Numbered from the stretch's first letter, positions 17,931 to 28,638 are shown. The stretch is 64,000 nucleotides of DNA from Mycolicibacterium bacteremicum (GCF_002086115.1 NZ_MVHJ01000003.1:1-64000), one strand, 5' to 3'. Program-made: numbers and translations. The notes: generated by a model from the sequence alone, not told the origin.

Positions 17931-19657
17931 CCGTAACGCTGACCTTCCAATGAACGGGTGCGGCCCTGCTGACCACGCCCCTGCCGCGGTTCCGCGCGGC
18001 CACGTTGGGCCGCGCGGCGACCGTCACCATGATGCCCTGTGGTCCGTGCGGCCCGGTCGGCCGGATGGCCATCGCGGCGGCTGCTGCGCCGGGCGTCGGC
18101 GGCGGGTGCCTGGCGGGGCTTCTTGGCGGGAGCCTGGGTCTTGCTTCTGTTCTTGGCCGGTGCCTTCTGCTTGGCCGGTGCCCGGCCCGCCTTGGCAGGC
18201 TTGCCGTCCTTGGTGCGCAGCCGGTCGCGGGCCACCTCCAGCCGGCTGGGCACATAGGGCTCGGGCAGCGGCAGCCGCAGCAGCCGGTTCACCCGGTCGT
18301 CGCGCCCGGCCCGCAGCGCGGCGACGGCCTCGGGTTCGTGTCGGGCGGCGTTGGTGATCACACCGAGGATGAGCATCGTGGTCGCGGTCGAGGTACCGCC
18401 GGCGGAGATGAGCGGCAGCTGCAGACCGGTGACCGGCAGCAGGCCCACCACATAACCGACGTTGATGAACGCCTGACCGATCACCCACAGCGTGACGGTG
18501 GCGGTGAGCAGCCGCAGGAACGGGTCGGCCGAACGCCGGGCGATGCGCATACCGGTGTAGGCGAACAGGCCGAACAGGCACAGCAGTCCGGCGGCCCCGA
18601 CATAACCCAGTTCCTCGCCGATGATCGCGAAGATGAAGTCGTTGTGGGCGTTGGGCAGATAGTTGTACTTCGCGGTGCCCTGACCGAGTCCGTTGCCGAA
18701 CAGACCGCCGTTGGCCAGCGCATAGCGGGCCTGGCGGGCCTGGTAGCCGGCGCCGCCCGGGTCCGAACCGGGATTCAGCCAGGACTGCACGCGGTTGGAC
18801 CGGTAGCCGGCCGAGACCGCGAGCACACCCGCGGCGATCACCATCGCCGACAGCGAGCTGACGAACACGCGAAGGGGCAGACCGGCGTACCAGAGCAGGC
18901 CGAGCAGGATGATGCTCAGCGTCACGGTCTGGCCGAGGTCGGGTTGCAGCACGATCAGGGTGAGCGCCAGGCCGGCGGCGGGCACCAGCGGCACCAGCAT
19001 CTCGCGCAGCGAGGCCTGTTCGAGGCGGCGCGCGGCCAGCAGGTGCGCACCCCAGATGGCGAAGGCGATCTTGGCCAGCTCGGAGGGCTGCATGGAGAAG
19101 CCGCCGAACACGAACCAACCACGGGAACCGTTGGCCACCTTGCCGATTCCCGGGATGAGCACCAGGACCAGCAGCAGGATGGTGAAGACGAAGGCGGGGA
19201 ACGCCAGTCGCCGCATCAGTGAGACGGGCATCCGCAGCGCCAGATAGAACGCGATCAGGCCGACGCCGGTCCACAGGGACTGTTTGGCGAAGACGGTCCA
19301 CGGCGAGCCACCGGAGTCATAGGAGTACACCCCAGAAGCGGAGAGCACCATGATCAAGCCCAGTGTCACCAGGATCGCGGCAACAGCGATGATCAGGTGA
19401 AACGATGTCATCGGCCGGCCCAGCCACTGGCCGAACCGGGTGCGTGGCGCGCCATCCGCGGAGGACGTGGCCTTGGCGAGGGTCGTGGTGGCCCTCGCAT
19501 CGGATTTGGTCTCGGTCTTGGTGTTGGTCTTGGTCCTGGGGTCGGTCTTGGCGTTGGCGCCGGCGTCGGCCCTTGCTGTGTCGGTGGCGTCCGCGCCGTC
19601 GGCGGGCCCCTCGGTCCGCGTCAACCGTGCCCGCACCCCCGCGAGCGGATTCCTCAC
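17927..19657 (-). CDS. ftsW: SEDS peptidoglycan glycosyltransferase FtsW
   Basis: The 576-residue protein has a SEDS core of ten membrane segments between about residues 85 and 450. Family blocks include [40 protein letters not shown], the catalytic-Asp loop with [17 protein letters not shown], and [11 protein letters not shown]. It polymerises lipid II at the septum with the PbpB transpeptidase. Both tails are longer than in the roughly 524-residue M. tuberculosis protein: a Thr/Lys repeat-like N-terminus and a Lys/Ala-rich then Arg-rich C-terminus ending LEGQRYG. The GTG start lies 274 bp beyond the mraY stop, where murD should be, and overlaps a short leader frame. Confidence 0.96.
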   Translation of the reverse strand: MRNPLAGVRARLTRTEGPADGADATDTARADAGANAKTDPRTKTNTKTETKSDARATTTLAKATSSADGAPRTRFGQWLGRPMTSFHLIIAVAAILVTLGLIMVLSASGVYSYDSGGSPWTVFAKQSLWTGVGLIAFYLALRMPVSLMRRLAFPAFVFTILLLVLVLIPGIGKVANGSRGWFVFGGFSMQPSELAKIAFAIWGAHLLAARRLEQASLREMLVPLVPAAGLALTLIVLQPDLGQTVTLSIILLGLLWYAGLPLRVFVSSLSAMVIAAGVLAVSAGYRSNRVQSWLNPGSDPGGAGYQARQARYALANGGLFGNGLGQGTAKYNYLPNAHNDFIFAIIGEELGYVGAAGLLCLFGLFAYTGMRIARRSADPFLRLLTATVTLWVIGQAFINVGYVVGLLPVTGLQLPLISAGGTSTATTMLILGVITNAARHEPEAVAALRAGRDDRVNRLLRLPLPEPYVPSRLEVARDRLRTKDGKPAKAGRAPAKQKAPAKNRSKTQAPAKKPRQAPAADARRSSRRDGHPADRAARTTGHHGDGRRAAQRGRAEPRQGRGQQGRTRSLEGQRYG

Positions 19658-19710
19658 CGGCCACTCGCAAGAGTCACAGGCGTCACGCCCGCCCCACTAG
19701 TCTCTTGCAC
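19654..19710 (-). other. Possible 18-residue leader ORF coupled to ftsW
   Basis: On the minus strand a GTG at 19708-19710 follows the strong ribosome site GGGGGAGGA. It opens an 18-codon frame ([18 protein letters not shown]) whose TGA overlaps the ftsW GTG in a GTGA. The ftsW start itself has only a weak ribosome site, so ribosomes may load here and re-initiate at ftsW. There is no protein-level support. It could be chance, or a rebuilt leader after loss of the gene that normally precedes ftsW. Confidence 0.3.
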
Positions 19711-19802
19711 CCCAGAATCCTCCCCCGTCGCGGACCGGTCGTCGCGGATATCGGGGGCGTGTCGCGGATGCCGGCGATTTCAGCTAACCGTTGCGCAGGC
19801 GT

Positions 19803-19859
19803 CGAGAGTGACGAAAAGGTCGTCCCGCAGCCGCGCGGACTGCCAATGCGTCACTCTCG
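19803..19859. repeat. 57-bp inverted repeat in the mraY-ftsW gap
   Basis: The 11-bp arms CGAGAGTGACG (19803-19813) and CGTCACTCTCG (19849-19859) are perfect inverted copies. The interior holds a nested dyad around GCAG-CCGCGCGG-ACTGC. The size and arm style resemble the element at 44979-45037, suggesting a small family of palindromic intergenic repeats. No T-tract follows on either side, so it is not a classical intrinsic terminator, although a strong RNA hairpin would form. Confidence 0.8.
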
Positions 19860-19870
19860 GGAAGTCAGGC

Positions 19871-19943
19871 CCCACGCGCCGACGGGGCTTGTGCGCGGCG
19901 CCTACGCGCCGACGGGGCTTGTGCGCGGCGCCTACGCGCCGAC
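19871..19943. repeat. 30-bp tandem repeat running across the mraY stop codon
   Basis: Units of the form C(C/T)ACGCGCCGACGGGGCTTG followed by TGCGCGGCG stand at 19871-19900 and 19901-19930, and a 13-base partial copy at 19931-19943 contains the mraY stop (19932-19934) and the last residues of its coding sequence. The repeats are therefore duplications of DNA at the very end of mraY. They fill the side of the gap nearest mraY, exactly where murD should start. Confidence 0.88.
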
Positions 19944-21011
19944 GATCGACAGCCATTCGCCGTAGAAGAGCGCCACACCCAGCCCACAGGCGATGGCCGT
20001 CAACAGCCAGAACCGGATGATCACCGTCGTCTCGGCCCACCCCACCAACTCGAAATGGTGGTGGAACGGCGCCATCCGGAACACCCGGCGACCCGTCGTC
20101 CGGAAGGCCAGGATCTGCACCACCACCGAGGTCACCTCGGCGACGAAGAGTGCGCCGAGCACCACCGCCAGGATCTCGGTCCGGCTGGTCACCGAAAGGC
20201 CCGCGATGATGCCGCCGAGCGCCAGCGAACCGGTGTCGCCCATGAATATCTTGGCCGGCGCGGCGTTCCACCACAGGAAGCCGATACACGCGCCCGCCGT
20301 GGCCGCGGCGACCAACGCCAGATCGAGCGGATCGCGGACGTTGTAGCAGCCCAGGCTCGGCCCGGTGGCACAGTCGTTGCGGTACTGCCAGAACGTGATC
20401 AACACGTAGGCCGCGCTGACCATGGCCATCGCACCGGCGGCCAACCCGTCCAGACCGTCGGTCAGGTTCACCGCGTTGGACCAGGCGCTGACGAGCACCA
20501 CCACGAACACCACGAACACCAGCGGGGCCAGCGTGACGGTGGCGATCTCGCGCACATAGGACAGCTGCGCGCTGCCCGGGGTGAGCCCCTCGGCATTGCT
20601 GAACTGCAGCACCAGCACGCCGAACAACACCGCCGCGGTGAGCTGGCCGATGGTCTTGGCCCGCTTGTTCAGACCGAGGTTGCGCGAGCGGCGGATCTTG
20701 ATCAGGTCATCGATGAAACCGACGATGGCCAGCGCCGTGGCCAGCCCGAGGACCAGCAGACCCGAGGCCGAGGGCCCCTCGCCGCCGAACGGCAGCCCGA
20801 ACAGGTGGGTGCCCAGGTAACCGGCCCAGATGCCGGCCATGATGGCCACCCCGCCCATCGACGGGGTGCCGCGCTTCTTCTGATGGCTGGCCGGGCCGTC
20901 CTCCCGGATCTCCTGCCCGAAACCCTGTTTGGTGAACAGCCGGATCAGCAGCGGGGTCAGCACGATCGACACCGCGAGGGCGATCGCGACCGCTACCAGG
21001 ATCTGCTTCAT
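19932..21011 (-). CDS. mraY: Phospho-N-acetylmuramoyl-pentapeptide transferase MraY (MurX)
   Basis: The 359-residue integral membrane protein shows the family signatures [14 protein letters not shown], the Mg-binding [43 protein letters not shown] and the MraY-specific [20 protein letters not shown]. It moves phospho-MurNAc-pentapeptide from UDP to decaprenyl phosphate to make lipid I. Its ATG overlaps the murF stop by 4 bp. The C-terminus ([12 protein letters not shown]) is intact but its last codons and stop form part of a tandem repeat. No murD follows, unlike other mycobacteria. Confidence 0.97.
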   Translation of the reverse strand: MKQILVAVAIALAVSIVLTPLLIRLFTKQGFGQEIREDGPASHQKKRGTPSMGGVAIMAGIWAGYLGTHLFGLPFGGEGPSASGLLVLGLATALAIVGFIDDLIKIRRSRNLGLNKRAKTIGQLTAAVLFGVLVLQFSNAEGLTPGSAQLSYVREIATVTLAPLVFVVFVVVLVSAWSNAVNLTDGLDGLAAGAMAMVSAAYVLITFWQYRNDCATGPSLGCYNVRDPLDLALVAAATAGACIGFLWWNAAPAKIFMGDTGSLALGGIIAGLSVTSRTEILAVVLGALFVAEVTSVVVQILAFRTTGRRVFRMAPFHHHFELVGWAETTVIIRFWLLTAIACGLGVALFYGEWLSIVGA

Positions 21012-22504
21012 CCGTGCCCGTTCCCGAGTTCCGCGAGGGCGTCGGCCAGCGCACCGAGCCCGGCCGCATTCGACGCCTTCACCAGCACCACATCCCCCGG
21101 GGCCAACTCGGCCTGCAGCAAAGCCAGGGCGGCGTCGGCGTCGGGCACCAGCACGGACTCACTGCCCCACGACCCCTCCATCACCGCCCCCTGATGCATG
21201 GCGCTCATCGATCTCCCGGTTCCGACGACTATCAGTCGAGAGACATCTAAGCGCACCGCCAACCGCCCGATGCGATCGTGTTCGGTTATCGCGTCCTCGC
21301 CGAGCTCGGCCATCTCGCCGAGCACCGCCCAGCTACGCCGTCTGCCATCCGGCCCGGAACGCGCCATCCATGCCAGCGCCTTGAGTCCGGCCGTCATCGA
21401 ATCCGGGTTGGCGTTGTAGGCGTCGTTGACGATGGTGACGCCGTCGGGCCGGGTGCTGACATGCATGCGCCGCGCCGAGACCGGGCCGGCTCCGGCCAGC
21501 GCGTCGGCCACCTGGGCCAGGGTTGCCCCGCATTCCAGCGCGACCGCGGCGGCGGCCAGCGCATTGGACACCTGGTGTTCGCCGTGCACGGCCAACGCGA
21601 CGGGGACCGCGTCGGCACCGGCGTGCAGGGTGAAGCGCGGACGGGCCAACTCGTCGAGGCTCTCGTCGGAGGAGAAGACATCGGCACCGGGCGCACGCGA
21701 CACCCGCACCACCCGCGCCGCGGTCTTCTCGGCCATCGCGGTCACCGCGGCGTCGTCGGCGTTCAGGATCACCACACCGGACTCCGGAACCGATTGCGGC
21801 AGTTCGGATTTCGTGGCAGCGATGATCTCTCGCGAGCCGAACTCGCCCAGGTGCGCGGTACCGACGTTGAGCACCACACCGATCGACGGGGTCGCGATGG
21901 CCGCCAGCGCGGCAATGTTGCCCGGGTGGCGCGCCGACATCTCCAGGATCAGGAAGTCGGTCTCGGCGGTGGCGCGCAGCACCGTCCAGGGGTGACCGAG
22001 CTCGTTGTTGAACGACCCGGGCGGGGCCACCACCTCGCCCAGCGGGGCCAACACCGCCGCCAGCAGATCCTTGGTCGAGGTCTTACCCGATGATCCGGTG
22101 ACGCCGATGATGCGCAGTCCCCCGGCGGCCAGTTCGCTCGCGACCGCCGCGGCCAGCCTGGCCAGCGCGGCCAGCACCGCGGCGCCGGACCCGGCCTCGT
22201 CATCGTGTTCCAGTGCGCCGGAGCCGGCATCACCGGCCGCCGCGGGCGGCACCACGACGGCGGGCACGCCGACCGGACGTGCCGCCAACACGGCCACCGC
22301 CCCCGCGGCCACCGCACCGGCGGCGAAGTCATGTCCGTCCGACCGGGCCCCGGGCAGCGCCAGGAACAGTCCGCCCGGGCCCACGGCCCGCGAGTCGAAC
22401 TCGACGGTCCCGGTGATCCGGGTGGTGGCGGCGTCGCCGGCACTGATGTCGGCCAGTTCACCGCCCACGATGTCGGCCAGTTCGGCCACGGTCAGCTCGA
22501 TCAT
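21008..22504 (-). CDS. murF: UDP-MurNAc-tripeptide--D-alanyl-D-alanine ligase MurF
   Basis: The 498-residue Mur ligase has the N-terminal MurF domain ([15 protein letters not shown]), then the P-loop [19 protein letters not shown] at about residue 134. [13 protein letters not shown] is diagnostic of Mur[15 protein letters not shown] and [12 protein letters not shown] follow, and the C-terminal domain includes [12 protein letters not shown]. It adds D-Ala-D-Ala to the UDP-tripeptide. The ATG overlaps murE by 4 bp and the stop overlaps mraY by 4 bp. Confidence 0.97.
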   Translation of the reverse strand: MIELTVAELADIVGGELADISAGDAATTRITGTVEFDSRAVGPGGLFLALPGARSDGHDFAAGAVAAGAVAVLAARPVGVPAVVVPPAAAGDAGSGALEHDDEAGSGAAVLAALARLAAAVASELAAGGLRIIGVTGSSGKTSTKDLLAAVLAPLGEVVAPPGSFNNELGHPWTVLRATAETDFLILEMSARHPGNIAALAAIATPSIGVVLNVGTAHLGEFGSREIIAATKSELPQSVPESGVVILNADDAAVTAMAEKTAARVVRVSRAPGADVFSSDESLDELARPRFTLHAGADAVPVALAVHGEHQVSNALAAAAVALECGATLAQVADALAGAGPVSARRMHVSTRPDGVTIVNDAYNANPDSMTAGLKALAWMARSGPDGRRRSWAVLGEMAELGEDAITEHDRIGRLAVRLDVSRLIVVGTGRSMSAMHQGAVMEGSWGSESVLVPDADAALALLQAELAPGDVVLVKASNAAGLGALADALAELGNGHG

Positions 22505-24012
22505 CGGTTCTGCCTCAGCGCGGTCAGGGCGGCAGCGAGTTCCACCCGGTCGTCGAAGGGACGGGCAACCCCGCCCGCGGTCTGCCCGGATTCGTGGCCC
22601 TTGCCCGCGATGAGCACCACATCACCCGCGCGCGCCCAGGCCACGGCGTGGTCGATGGCCGCCCGGCGATCGCCGATGACCACGACCTCGGCGGGCAGAC
22701 CGTCGGTACCGGCCCGGATCGCCGCCCGGATCAATTCGGGCTCCTCGTCGCGTGGGTTGTCGTCGGTGATGACGACCAGATCGGCGATCTCGGCCGCGAT
22801 GCGCCCCATCGGTTCGCGTTTACCCGCATCGCGGTTACCGCCCGCGCCGAACACCACGGCCAGCCGGCCTCCGGTCTGCTCACGCAGCGTCGTCAGCACG
22901 GCCTGCAGCGCGCCCGGCTTGTGCGCGTAATCCACCAGCGCCAGGAAATCCTGCCCGCAGTCGATGGTTTCCAACCGGCCCGGGACCGCCGCCGCGCACA
23001 GGCCCGGTGCGCTCTGCTCGGGTGACACCCCGACCGCATCCAACAGCGCCACGGCCAGCAGCGCATTGGCGATGTTGTAGCGGCCGGGCAGGCCGATGCG
23101 CAGCGCGTGGTGCACGCCTGCCGGGTCCACCGCGACGAACTCCTGGCTGCCCGGCCCGGTGGTGCGGACCGACTCGATGCGCCACTCGGCGTCGGCACCG
23201 TCGGTGGCAACCCGCACGGTGCCGGGGCGCCGGAACGCGATCTCCCGGCCTGCCTCGTCATCGACACACACCACGGCGATATCCGCGCGGTTGGGCGAAT
23301 CCGGCTCGAACAGCCGGGCCTTGGCGTTCAGATAGTCGGCCATGGTGGGGTGGAAATCGAGGTGGTCGCGCGAGAGGTTGGTGAAGCCGCCTGCGGCGAA
23401 CGCGGTGCCGTCGACCCGGCCCAGGGTCAGCGCATGACTGGAGACCTCCATCACCACGGTGTCCACGCCGCGTTCCACCATCACCGCCAGCAGAGCCTGC
23501 AGGTCGGGCGCTTCGGGCGTGGTCAGGGAACTGGGCTCGTCGCGCCCGTCGATGCGGATGCCGACGGTGCCGATCAGGCCGGCCACCCGGCCGGCGGCCC
23601 GCAGACCGGCCTCGACCAGATAGGTGGTCGTCGTCTTACCGGACGTCCCGGTGACGCCGATGACGCGCAGCGCCGTCGACGGATTGCCGTACACCTCGGC
23701 TGCCAGCCCGCCGAGCACGGAGCGTGGTTGCGGATGCACGAGCACCGGCACGTCCGCAGTGTCGAACTCGGCCGCACCGGCCGGGTCGGTGAGCACCGCG
23801 ACCGCACCGGCGGCGACGGCGTCGGCGGCGTAGCGGGCGCCGTGGGCCCGCGCACCGGGCAGTGCGGCGAACAGATCGCCGGGGCGCACATCCTGACTGC
23901 GCAGCGTCACCCCGGTCACCCGGACGTCGGTGTCGGTGGCCCCGGTCGCACCGATCCGGTCGGCCAACCGGACGAGCAGGACACCGGCGGGATGGGCGGG
24001 ACGCAGGTTCAT
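22501..24012 (-). CDS. murE: UDP-MurNAc-L-Ala-D-Glu--meso-DAP ligase MurE
   Basis: The 503-residue Mur ligase shows the P-loop [19 protein letters not shown] near residue 117, [26 protein letters not shown], and in the C-terminal domain [13 protein letters not shown]. The DNPR tetrapeptide is the known marker for meso-diaminopimelate, as opposed to lysine, specificity and fits mycobacterial peptidoglycan. It acts directly after MurD in the pathway, so its presence implies that a D-glutamate-adding ligase exists somewhere. It lies 43 bp after pbpB and overlaps murF. Confidence 0.97.
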   Translation of the reverse strand: MNLRPAHPAGVLLVRLADRIGATGATDTDVRVTGVTLRSQDVRPGDLFAALPGARAHGARYAADAVAAGAVAVLTDPAGAAEFDTADVPVLVHPQPRSVLGGLAAEVYGNPSTALRVIGVTGTSGKTTTTYLVEAGLRAAGRVAGLIGTVGIRIDGRDEPSSLTTPEAPDLQALLAVMVERGVDTVVMEVSSHALTLGRVDGTAFAAGGFTNLSRDHLDFHPTMADYLNAKARLFEPDSPNRADIAVVCVDDEAGREIAFRRPGTVRVATDGADAEWRIESVRTTGPGSQEFVAVDPAGVHHALRIGLPGRYNIANALLAVALLDAVGVSPEQSAPGLCAAAVPGRLETIDCGQDFLALVDYAHKPGALQAVLTTLREQTGGRLAVVFGAGGNRDAGKREPMGRIAAEIADLVVITDDNPRDEEPELIRAAIRAGTDGLPAEVVVIGDRRAAIDHAVAWARAGDVVLIAGKGHESGQTAGGVARPFDDRVELAAALTALRQNR

Positions 24013-24055
24013 GGCCTTGCCACAGTACCGGGGGCCGGTGGGGCAGGAATCGGGC

Positions 24056-25942
24056 TCACTCCGCCTGCAGGGTCAGCGGCGCGCCGGGGTCGGCGGACAG
24101 CGGCACGTTCTCGCGCTGCAGCAGCCAGGACGCGATGTGGTGGAACAACGGCGCCATGCTGGTGCCGGGATCACCGTCGGCGTTCCGGCCCGGGTTGTCG
24201 GCCATGATGCCGATGACGTAGCGCGGATTGTCCGATGGCGCCATCCCGGCGAAGGTGATCCAGTAGTGGTCGTCGTAGTAGCAGCCACAGTTGGGGTTGA
24301 TCTGCTGTGCGGTGCCGGTCTTGCCGGCGATCTGGTAGCCCTCGACGGCCGCCTGCCAACCGGTGCCCTGCTGCACGCCGCGCGGATCGCGTTGGATCGT
24401 CGCCCGCAGCATGTTGCGCACGGCGGCAGCGGTCTCCGGCGAGACCACCCGTACGCCCTCGGGCGCCGCCTCGGCATTCTCGGTGCCGTCGGCGTCGACG
24501 GTGGCCTTGATGATGCGCGGCGGGATCCGCACCCCGTCGTTGGCGATGGTCTGATACATGCCGGTCATCTGCAGCAGGGTCATCGAAAGGCCCTGCCCGA
24601 TGGGCAGGTTGGCGAACGAGCTGCCCGACCACTGATCCATCGGCGGCACCAGGCCGGCACTCTCACCGGGCAGTTCGATCCCGGTGCGCTCGCCCAGGCC
24701 GAACTTCTCCAGCATCTCGGCGAACTTCTCCGGCCCGAACCGCTGGGCCAGCATCAGCGTGCCGACGTTGGAGGACTTCCCGAAGACGCCGGTGGTGGTG
24801 TAGCGGTCGACGCCGTGGTTCCAGGCGTCCTTGACGGTGACGCCGCCCATGTCGATCGAACCCGGCACCGACAGCACCTCGTCGGGGTTGGTCAGACCCA
24901 GCTCGATGGCGGTGGCCGCGGTGACGATCTTGTTCACCGAGCCGGGCTCGAACGGTGAGGAGACCGCCGGGTTACCCATCTGCCGGTTGCCCTGCCGCCC
25001 GATGTCCTGCGCCGGGTCGAAGGTGTTGTCGTTCGCCATCGCCAGCACCTCACCGGTCTTGGCGTCGAGCACGACCGCGGACACATTGCCCGCGCCGGAC
25101 TTGTCCTTGGCCTGCTGCACCTGCTGCTGCACGAAGAACTGGATATCGTCGTCGAGGGTCAGTTGCACGGTGGCGCCGTCGACGGCCTCGTGCCGGTTGC
25201 GCATGCTGCCCGGGATCATGACGCCGTCGGAGCCGCGATCGTAGGTCACCGAACCGTCGGTGCCGGCCAGCTTGGCATCCAGCGAATCCTCCAGGCCGAG
25301 GAGTCCGTGCCCGTCCCAGTCGATACCGCCGACGATGTTGGCCGCCAGTGAGCCGCCCGGGTACTGCCGGATGTCCTGGCGCTCGGAGCCGACCTCGGGG
25401 AACTTCGTGGTGATGGCGTCGGCGATCGCCGGGTCGACCGCCCTGGCCAGGTAGGCGAAGGTGTCCTTGCTGGTGAGCTTGGTCAGCAGGGTCTTCGCGT
25501 CGGGCTTGTTGTTGAGCCGGGTGGCGATGTCCTTGGCGATCTCACGCAGCCGCGCATCGGGATCGGGAGCCTCGTCGGGGTTCTTGGCCTTCTCCTCCTC
25601 CAGCTGCTTGCGGATCCGCACGGGCTGGAAGGTGAGCGCCCGGGCCTCGATGGTGAACGCCAGCTTGTCGTTGTTGCGGTCGACGATGCTGCCGCGCACC
25701 GCCTGCTGCACATCGGTGACCTTGAGCTGGCCGGCCGCCTCGGCGCGCAGTCCGGCGGCATTGGAGATCTGCAGGTTGAACAGCTGGGCGGCGGCAACGA
25801 CGAGCACCAGGAAGATCACCACGTTGCCGGCGCGGTGCCGGAACACGAATGACGAACTGCGCAGGCCACTCTGGGTCTGTGCCGGACGGCGGATCCGGCG
25901 GTCGGTGGCCGCGTGCTCGGAGGTGCGGTCCGACCGGCTCAT
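24056..25942 (-). CDS. pbpB: Septal transpeptidase PbpB (FtsI, class B PBP)
   Basis: The 628-residue class B penicillin-binding protein has a cytoplasmic tail, a membrane anchor at about 38-58 and a PBP dimerisation domain with [13 protein letters not shown]. The transpeptidase domain carries its serine in the SxxK motif as [16 protein letters not shown] in [11 protein letters not shown], and the KTGTA box in [12 protein letters not shown]. It crosslinks septal peptidoglycan together with FtsW. The ATG overlaps the stop of the ftsL-like gene by 4 bp. All active-site motifs are intact. Confidence 0.97.
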   Translation of the reverse strand: MSRSDRTSEHAATDRRIRRPAQTQSGLRSSSFVFRHRAGNVVIFLVLVVAAAQLFNLQISNAAGLRAEAAGQLKVTDVQQAVRGSIVDRNNDKLAFTIEARALTFQPVRIRKQLEEEKAKNPDEAPDPDARLREIAKDIATRLNNKPDAKTLLTKLTSKDTFAYLARAVDPAIADAITTKFPEVGSERQDIRQYPGGSLAANIVGGIDWDGHGLLGLEDSLDAKLAGTDGSVTYDRGSDGVMIPGSMRNRHEAVDGATVQLTLDDDIQFFVQQQVQQAKDKSGAGNVSAVVLDAKTGEVLAMANDNTFDPAQDIGRQGNRQMGNPAVSSPFEPGSVNKIVTAATAIELGLTNPDEVLSVPGSIDMGGVTVKDAWNHGVDRYTTTGVFGKSSNVGTLMLAQRFGPEKFAEMLEKFGLGERTGIELPGESAGLVPPMDQWSGSSFANLPIGQGLSMTLLQMTGMYQTIANDGVRIPPRIIKATVDADGTENAEAAPEGVRVVSPETAAAVRNMLRATIQRDPRGVQQGTGWQAAVEGYQIAGKTGTAQQINPNCGCYYDDHYWITFAGMAPSDNPRYVIGIMADNPGRNADGDPGTSMAPLFHHIASWLLQRENVPLSADPGAPLTLQAE

Positions 25943-27081
25943 GCCGGGGCGCCCGGGACGGGGACCTCGACCGGAACCTCGGCCACCGGGGCGGCCGGAG
26001 CCGGGGCGTCAGCCACCGGGGCGGCCATCGGGGCGGCCGGGGTCTCGGGCAGGTGCTCCAGGCCGCCGACCGGCCCGGGCTGGGCCGGCAGCTCGGGGGT
26101 GACCAGGTGCGGCAGACCCTCGACCGGTACCGGAGCGGGCATGCCGGGCAGCGGCACCACCAGCGGTTCGGCCGGCGGCGCGGGCGCCTGGGCGGCGGGC
26201 GGGGCGGCCGGGATCTGCGCCGGATCCACCGGTGGCACAGCGGCGGTCGCGCCCGGCACCGGGCCGGCCGGCTGCGGGCCGGTGAGCGGGGTGGCCACCG
26301 GCGCGCCGGCGCGTCCGGGCACCCGGACCACGACCTCCCGCGGGTCGACCACGCGCGGGGCGGGCGGACCGGCGGCGGGGCGGGCCGGCGCCGCGGGTGC
26401 GGCCGGCCGCTCGTCGGGCAACGGGGTGTTCAGCGGCGGTGGCGGGGCGCCCTCGGCCGGCTTGGGTGTGCCGACCACCACCCAGGCTCCCGTCGGGTCC
26501 TGCACCAGGTGTGCGGTGTCCCGGGACGGGATCATGCCGAGTTCGCGGGCGGCCTCGGCCAGCGCCGGCGGCGCCTGCGCCTCCAGCACATCGCGCTCCA
26601 GCGCTTCTTTCTGCTGCAGCAGAGCCTGATTCAGATCGCGGGCGTGCCCGAGCTGGTAGGAGCGACTGGCGGCGTCGGTGGACAGCCACAGCGTGACCCC
26701 CAGCCCGATCCCCAGCGCGGCGATGACCAGTACCACGAACGGCACCCGGGCGGCCAGGGTGCGCGGGTTCAGATCGATGGTCGCCAGCCGGGTGATCAGC
26801 CGCTCGCGCAGCGGCGGCCGGACGACCTTGGGCGCCTTGGCCTTCCGTGCCTTGGCCCGGGCCTTGGCCTGGCTGGCGTTCTTCGGCCGGGCGGGCGCGT
26901 CGACGGGCCTGCGCACCGGTGAGGTCTGCGGCGCCGAACGCTGCGGGCGCTGCTCGGGTGCACTGCGGCGCCTACGCCCCGGGGCCTCGGATTGCCGGCG
27001 CGCGGTGGCCCGACCCTTGGGCGGAGTCTTGCGCCGGCGCTCGTCGGTACTGCGCTCCGGGGCGGACCGCTTTCCCTTCAT
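25939..27081 (-). CDS. FtsL-like bitopic division protein (Rv2164c)
   Basis: The 380-residue protein has a very basic cytoplasmic N-terminus (1 to about 110), one transmembrane helix (about 119-140, [20 protein letters not shown]), a short coiled-coil segment ([20 protein letters not shown]), and the motif ARELGMIPS typical of FtsL. A long Pro/Ala-rich extracytoplasmic tail (about 225-380) ends it. Position between rsmH and pbpB, plus this layout, fits the mycobacterial FtsL. The proline-rich tail is the variable part. It overlaps both neighbours by 4 bp. Confidence 0.85.
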   Translation of the reverse strand: MKGKRSAPERSTDERRRKTPPKGRATARRQSEAPGRRRRSAPEQRPQRSAPQTSPVRRPVDAPARPKNASQAKARAKARKAKAPKVVRPPLRERLITRLATIDLNPRTLAARVPFVVLVIAALGIGLGVTLWLSTDAASRSYQLGHARDLNQALLQQKEALERDVLEAQAPPALAEAARELGMIPSRDTAHLVQDPTGAWVVVGTPKPAEGAPPPPLNTPLPDERPAAPAAPARPAAGPPAPRVVDPREVVVRVPGRAGAPVATPLTGPQPAGPVPGATAAVPPVDPAQIPAAPPAAQAPAPPAEPLVVPLPGMPAPVPVEGLPHLVTPELPAQPGPVGGLEHLPETPAAPMAAPVADAPAPAAPVAEVPVEVPVPGAPA

Positions 27082-28232
27082 GAGTCTTCCTTTCCGGCGA
27101 TCTTCTCCAACGCCCGCAGCCGCACCGGGGCGCTTCGCGGGTTACGTTCGATCTCTTCGGCGTCGGCCTGTTCGGCCCCCCGGGTCAGCGACGCGAATTC
27201 CGCCTCGTAACCGGGCAGTTCGACGGGCAAGCCCGGCGGGGTCCGCGACGCGGTGGCGGCGGCGAACTGGCTCTTGACGATCTTGTCCTCCAGCGACTGA
27301 TAGGCCATCACCACGATGCGGCCACCGCCGGAGAGGGCGGCCAGCGCCGCAGGTAGCGCCGCCCGCAGGGAGTCGAGCTCACCGTTGACGGCGATGCGCA
27401 ACGCCTGGAAGGTGCGCTTGGCCGGGTGCCCGCCGGTGCGCCGGGTCGCGGCCGGGATCGCCTCGTAGAGCACCTCGACCAGTTCGCCGGTGCTGACGAA
27501 CGGCTGACGTGCCCGGCGACGGACCACCCGGGCGGCGATCCGGTTGGCGAACCGCTCGTCGCCGTACTCGCGCAGCAACCGCGTCAGCGCCCGCTCGTCG
27601 TAGCTGTTGAGGATCTCGGCCGCCGTCAGCGGGGCGTCGGGATCCATCCGCATGTCCAGCGGCGCGTTGTGGGCGTAGGAGAAGCCGCGGTCGACGAGGT
27701 CGAGTTGCATCGAGGACACGCCCAGGTCGAACAGCACACCATCGACGGTCGGTTCCGCGCGGTCGGCCCAGTAGCCGTCATAGCGGGTGCGTTCGAACCG
27801 GACGCGGTCTCCGAATTGCGCCAGCCGGTCACCGGCGATGCGCAGGGCGTTCGGGTCGCGGTCCAGGCCGATGACGCGCAGCCCGGGCAGGTCGGTCAGG
27901 AAGCGTTCGGTGTGGCCGCCGGCCCCGAGGGTGGCATCGACCAGGACGGCACCGGAGCCGTCGGCGTGGTGCCGGGTGAGCGCCGGGGTCAGCAGCTCGA
28001 CGCACCGGTCGAGCAGCACGGGTACGTGGCCGTGGTCGCCAGACTTCGGCGAATCGCCGGAATCGGGCTGGTCGGAATCAGGCACAGAGACTCCCCTGTC
28101 GAGAAGGGGCGCCCCTGCAACGGGGTCCCTGTCCGAGGCGGACCTGGCGTCGGGGAAGTACGTCAGGGCCGGTTCGGACAGAGGCCTCGTTGCACGGGCT
28201 TGCGGGTCAGATGATGTCGCGAAGAGTGTCAT
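27078..28232 (-). CDS. rsmH: 16S rRNA (cytosine-1402-N4)-methyltransferase RsmH (MraW)
   Basis: The 384-residue frame holds a complete RsmH core: [14 protein letters not shown], the SAM loop [43 protein letters not shown], and the C-terminal [13 protein letters not shown] and SLEDKIVK. It methylates N4 of C1402 in the ribosomal P site. The start is uncertain. ATG 28232 overlaps mraZ by 26 bp, and its extra N-terminus ([12 protein letters not shown]) resembles the annotated M. tuberculosis protein as I remember it. GTG 28085, however, has a much better ribosome site (AGGGGAG) and would give a 335-residue protein of classical length. Confidence 0.93.
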   Translation of the reverse strand: MTLFATSSDPQARATRPLSEPALTYFPDARSASDRDPVAGAPLLDRGVSVPDSDQPDSGDSPKSGDHGHVPVLLDRCVELLTPALTRHHADGSGAVLVDATLGAGGHTERFLTDLPGLRVIGLDRDPNALRIAGDRLAQFGDRVRFERTRYDGYWADRAEPTVDGVLFDLGVSSMQLDLVDRGFSYAHNAPLDMRMDPDAPLTAAEILNSYDERALTRLLREYGDERFANRIAARVVRRRARQPFVSTGELVEVLYEAIPAATRRTGGHPAKRTFQALRIAVNGELDSLRAALPAALAALSGGGRIVVMAYQSLEDKIVKSQFAAATASRTPPGLPVELPGYEAEFASLTRGAEQADAEEIERNPRSAPVRLRALEKIAGKEDS

Positions 28233-28638
28233 CGCTGGCCGCGGAGAAGGTCTCTTCGTGTGTCTCCTGGTACTGCTGCCAAGCGTGGGCGTCCCAGATC
28301 TCGAGGTGGCCGAGCGAACCCGTCACCACGCATTCCTTGGACAGGTTGGCGTACCGGCGGTGCTCGGCCGACAACGTGATCCGGCCTTGCGCATCGGGAT
28401 GTTGTTCGTCGGCGCCGGCCGCCAGGTTACGCACGTAGGCACGGGCCTGCGGATCGCTACGCGAGGCCAGCATCGCCTTTTCTGCCAGCTTTTCGAACTC
28501 CGCCCGCGGGTACACGGCCAGGCTGTGATCTTGACTCTTGGTGACCATCAACCCTCCTGCCAGTGCGTCGCGGAACTTGGCGGGCAGTGTCAGCCGCCCC
28601 TTGTCGTCGAGCTTGGGCGTGTAGGTGCCGAGAAACAT
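28207..28638 (-). CDS. mraZ: Transcriptional regulator MraZ
   Basis: The 143-residue protein contains two AbrB-like MraZ modules: [20 protein letters not shown] with FRDAL at the start, and [18 protein letters not shown] in the middle. MraZ binds phased repeats in its own promoter and represses the dcw operon in other bacteria. ATG 28638 is chosen because it begins the conserved domain and follows GGGAGG. A longer frame upstream would translate the MraZ box itself. It is the first gene of the cluster. Confidence 0.96.
   Translation of the reverse strand: MFLGTYTPKLDDKGRLTLPAKFRDALAGGLMVTKSQDHSLAVYPRAEFEKLAEKAMLASRSDPQARAYVRNLAAGADEQHPDAQGRITLSAEHRRYANLSKECVVTGSLGHLEIWDAHAWQQYQETHEETFSAASDDTLRDII

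Noticed and set aside
19871..19943. CRISPR-like array from 30-bp repeats
   Set aside because: Units are directly tandem with no spacers and no cas genes nearby; the same holds for 5421-5510.
24013..24055. Missing PE_PGRS and Rv2159c-Rv2161c-type genes between murE and pbpB
   Set aside because: These are insertions of the M. tuberculosis lineage; a direct murE-pbpB junction is expected elsewhere.
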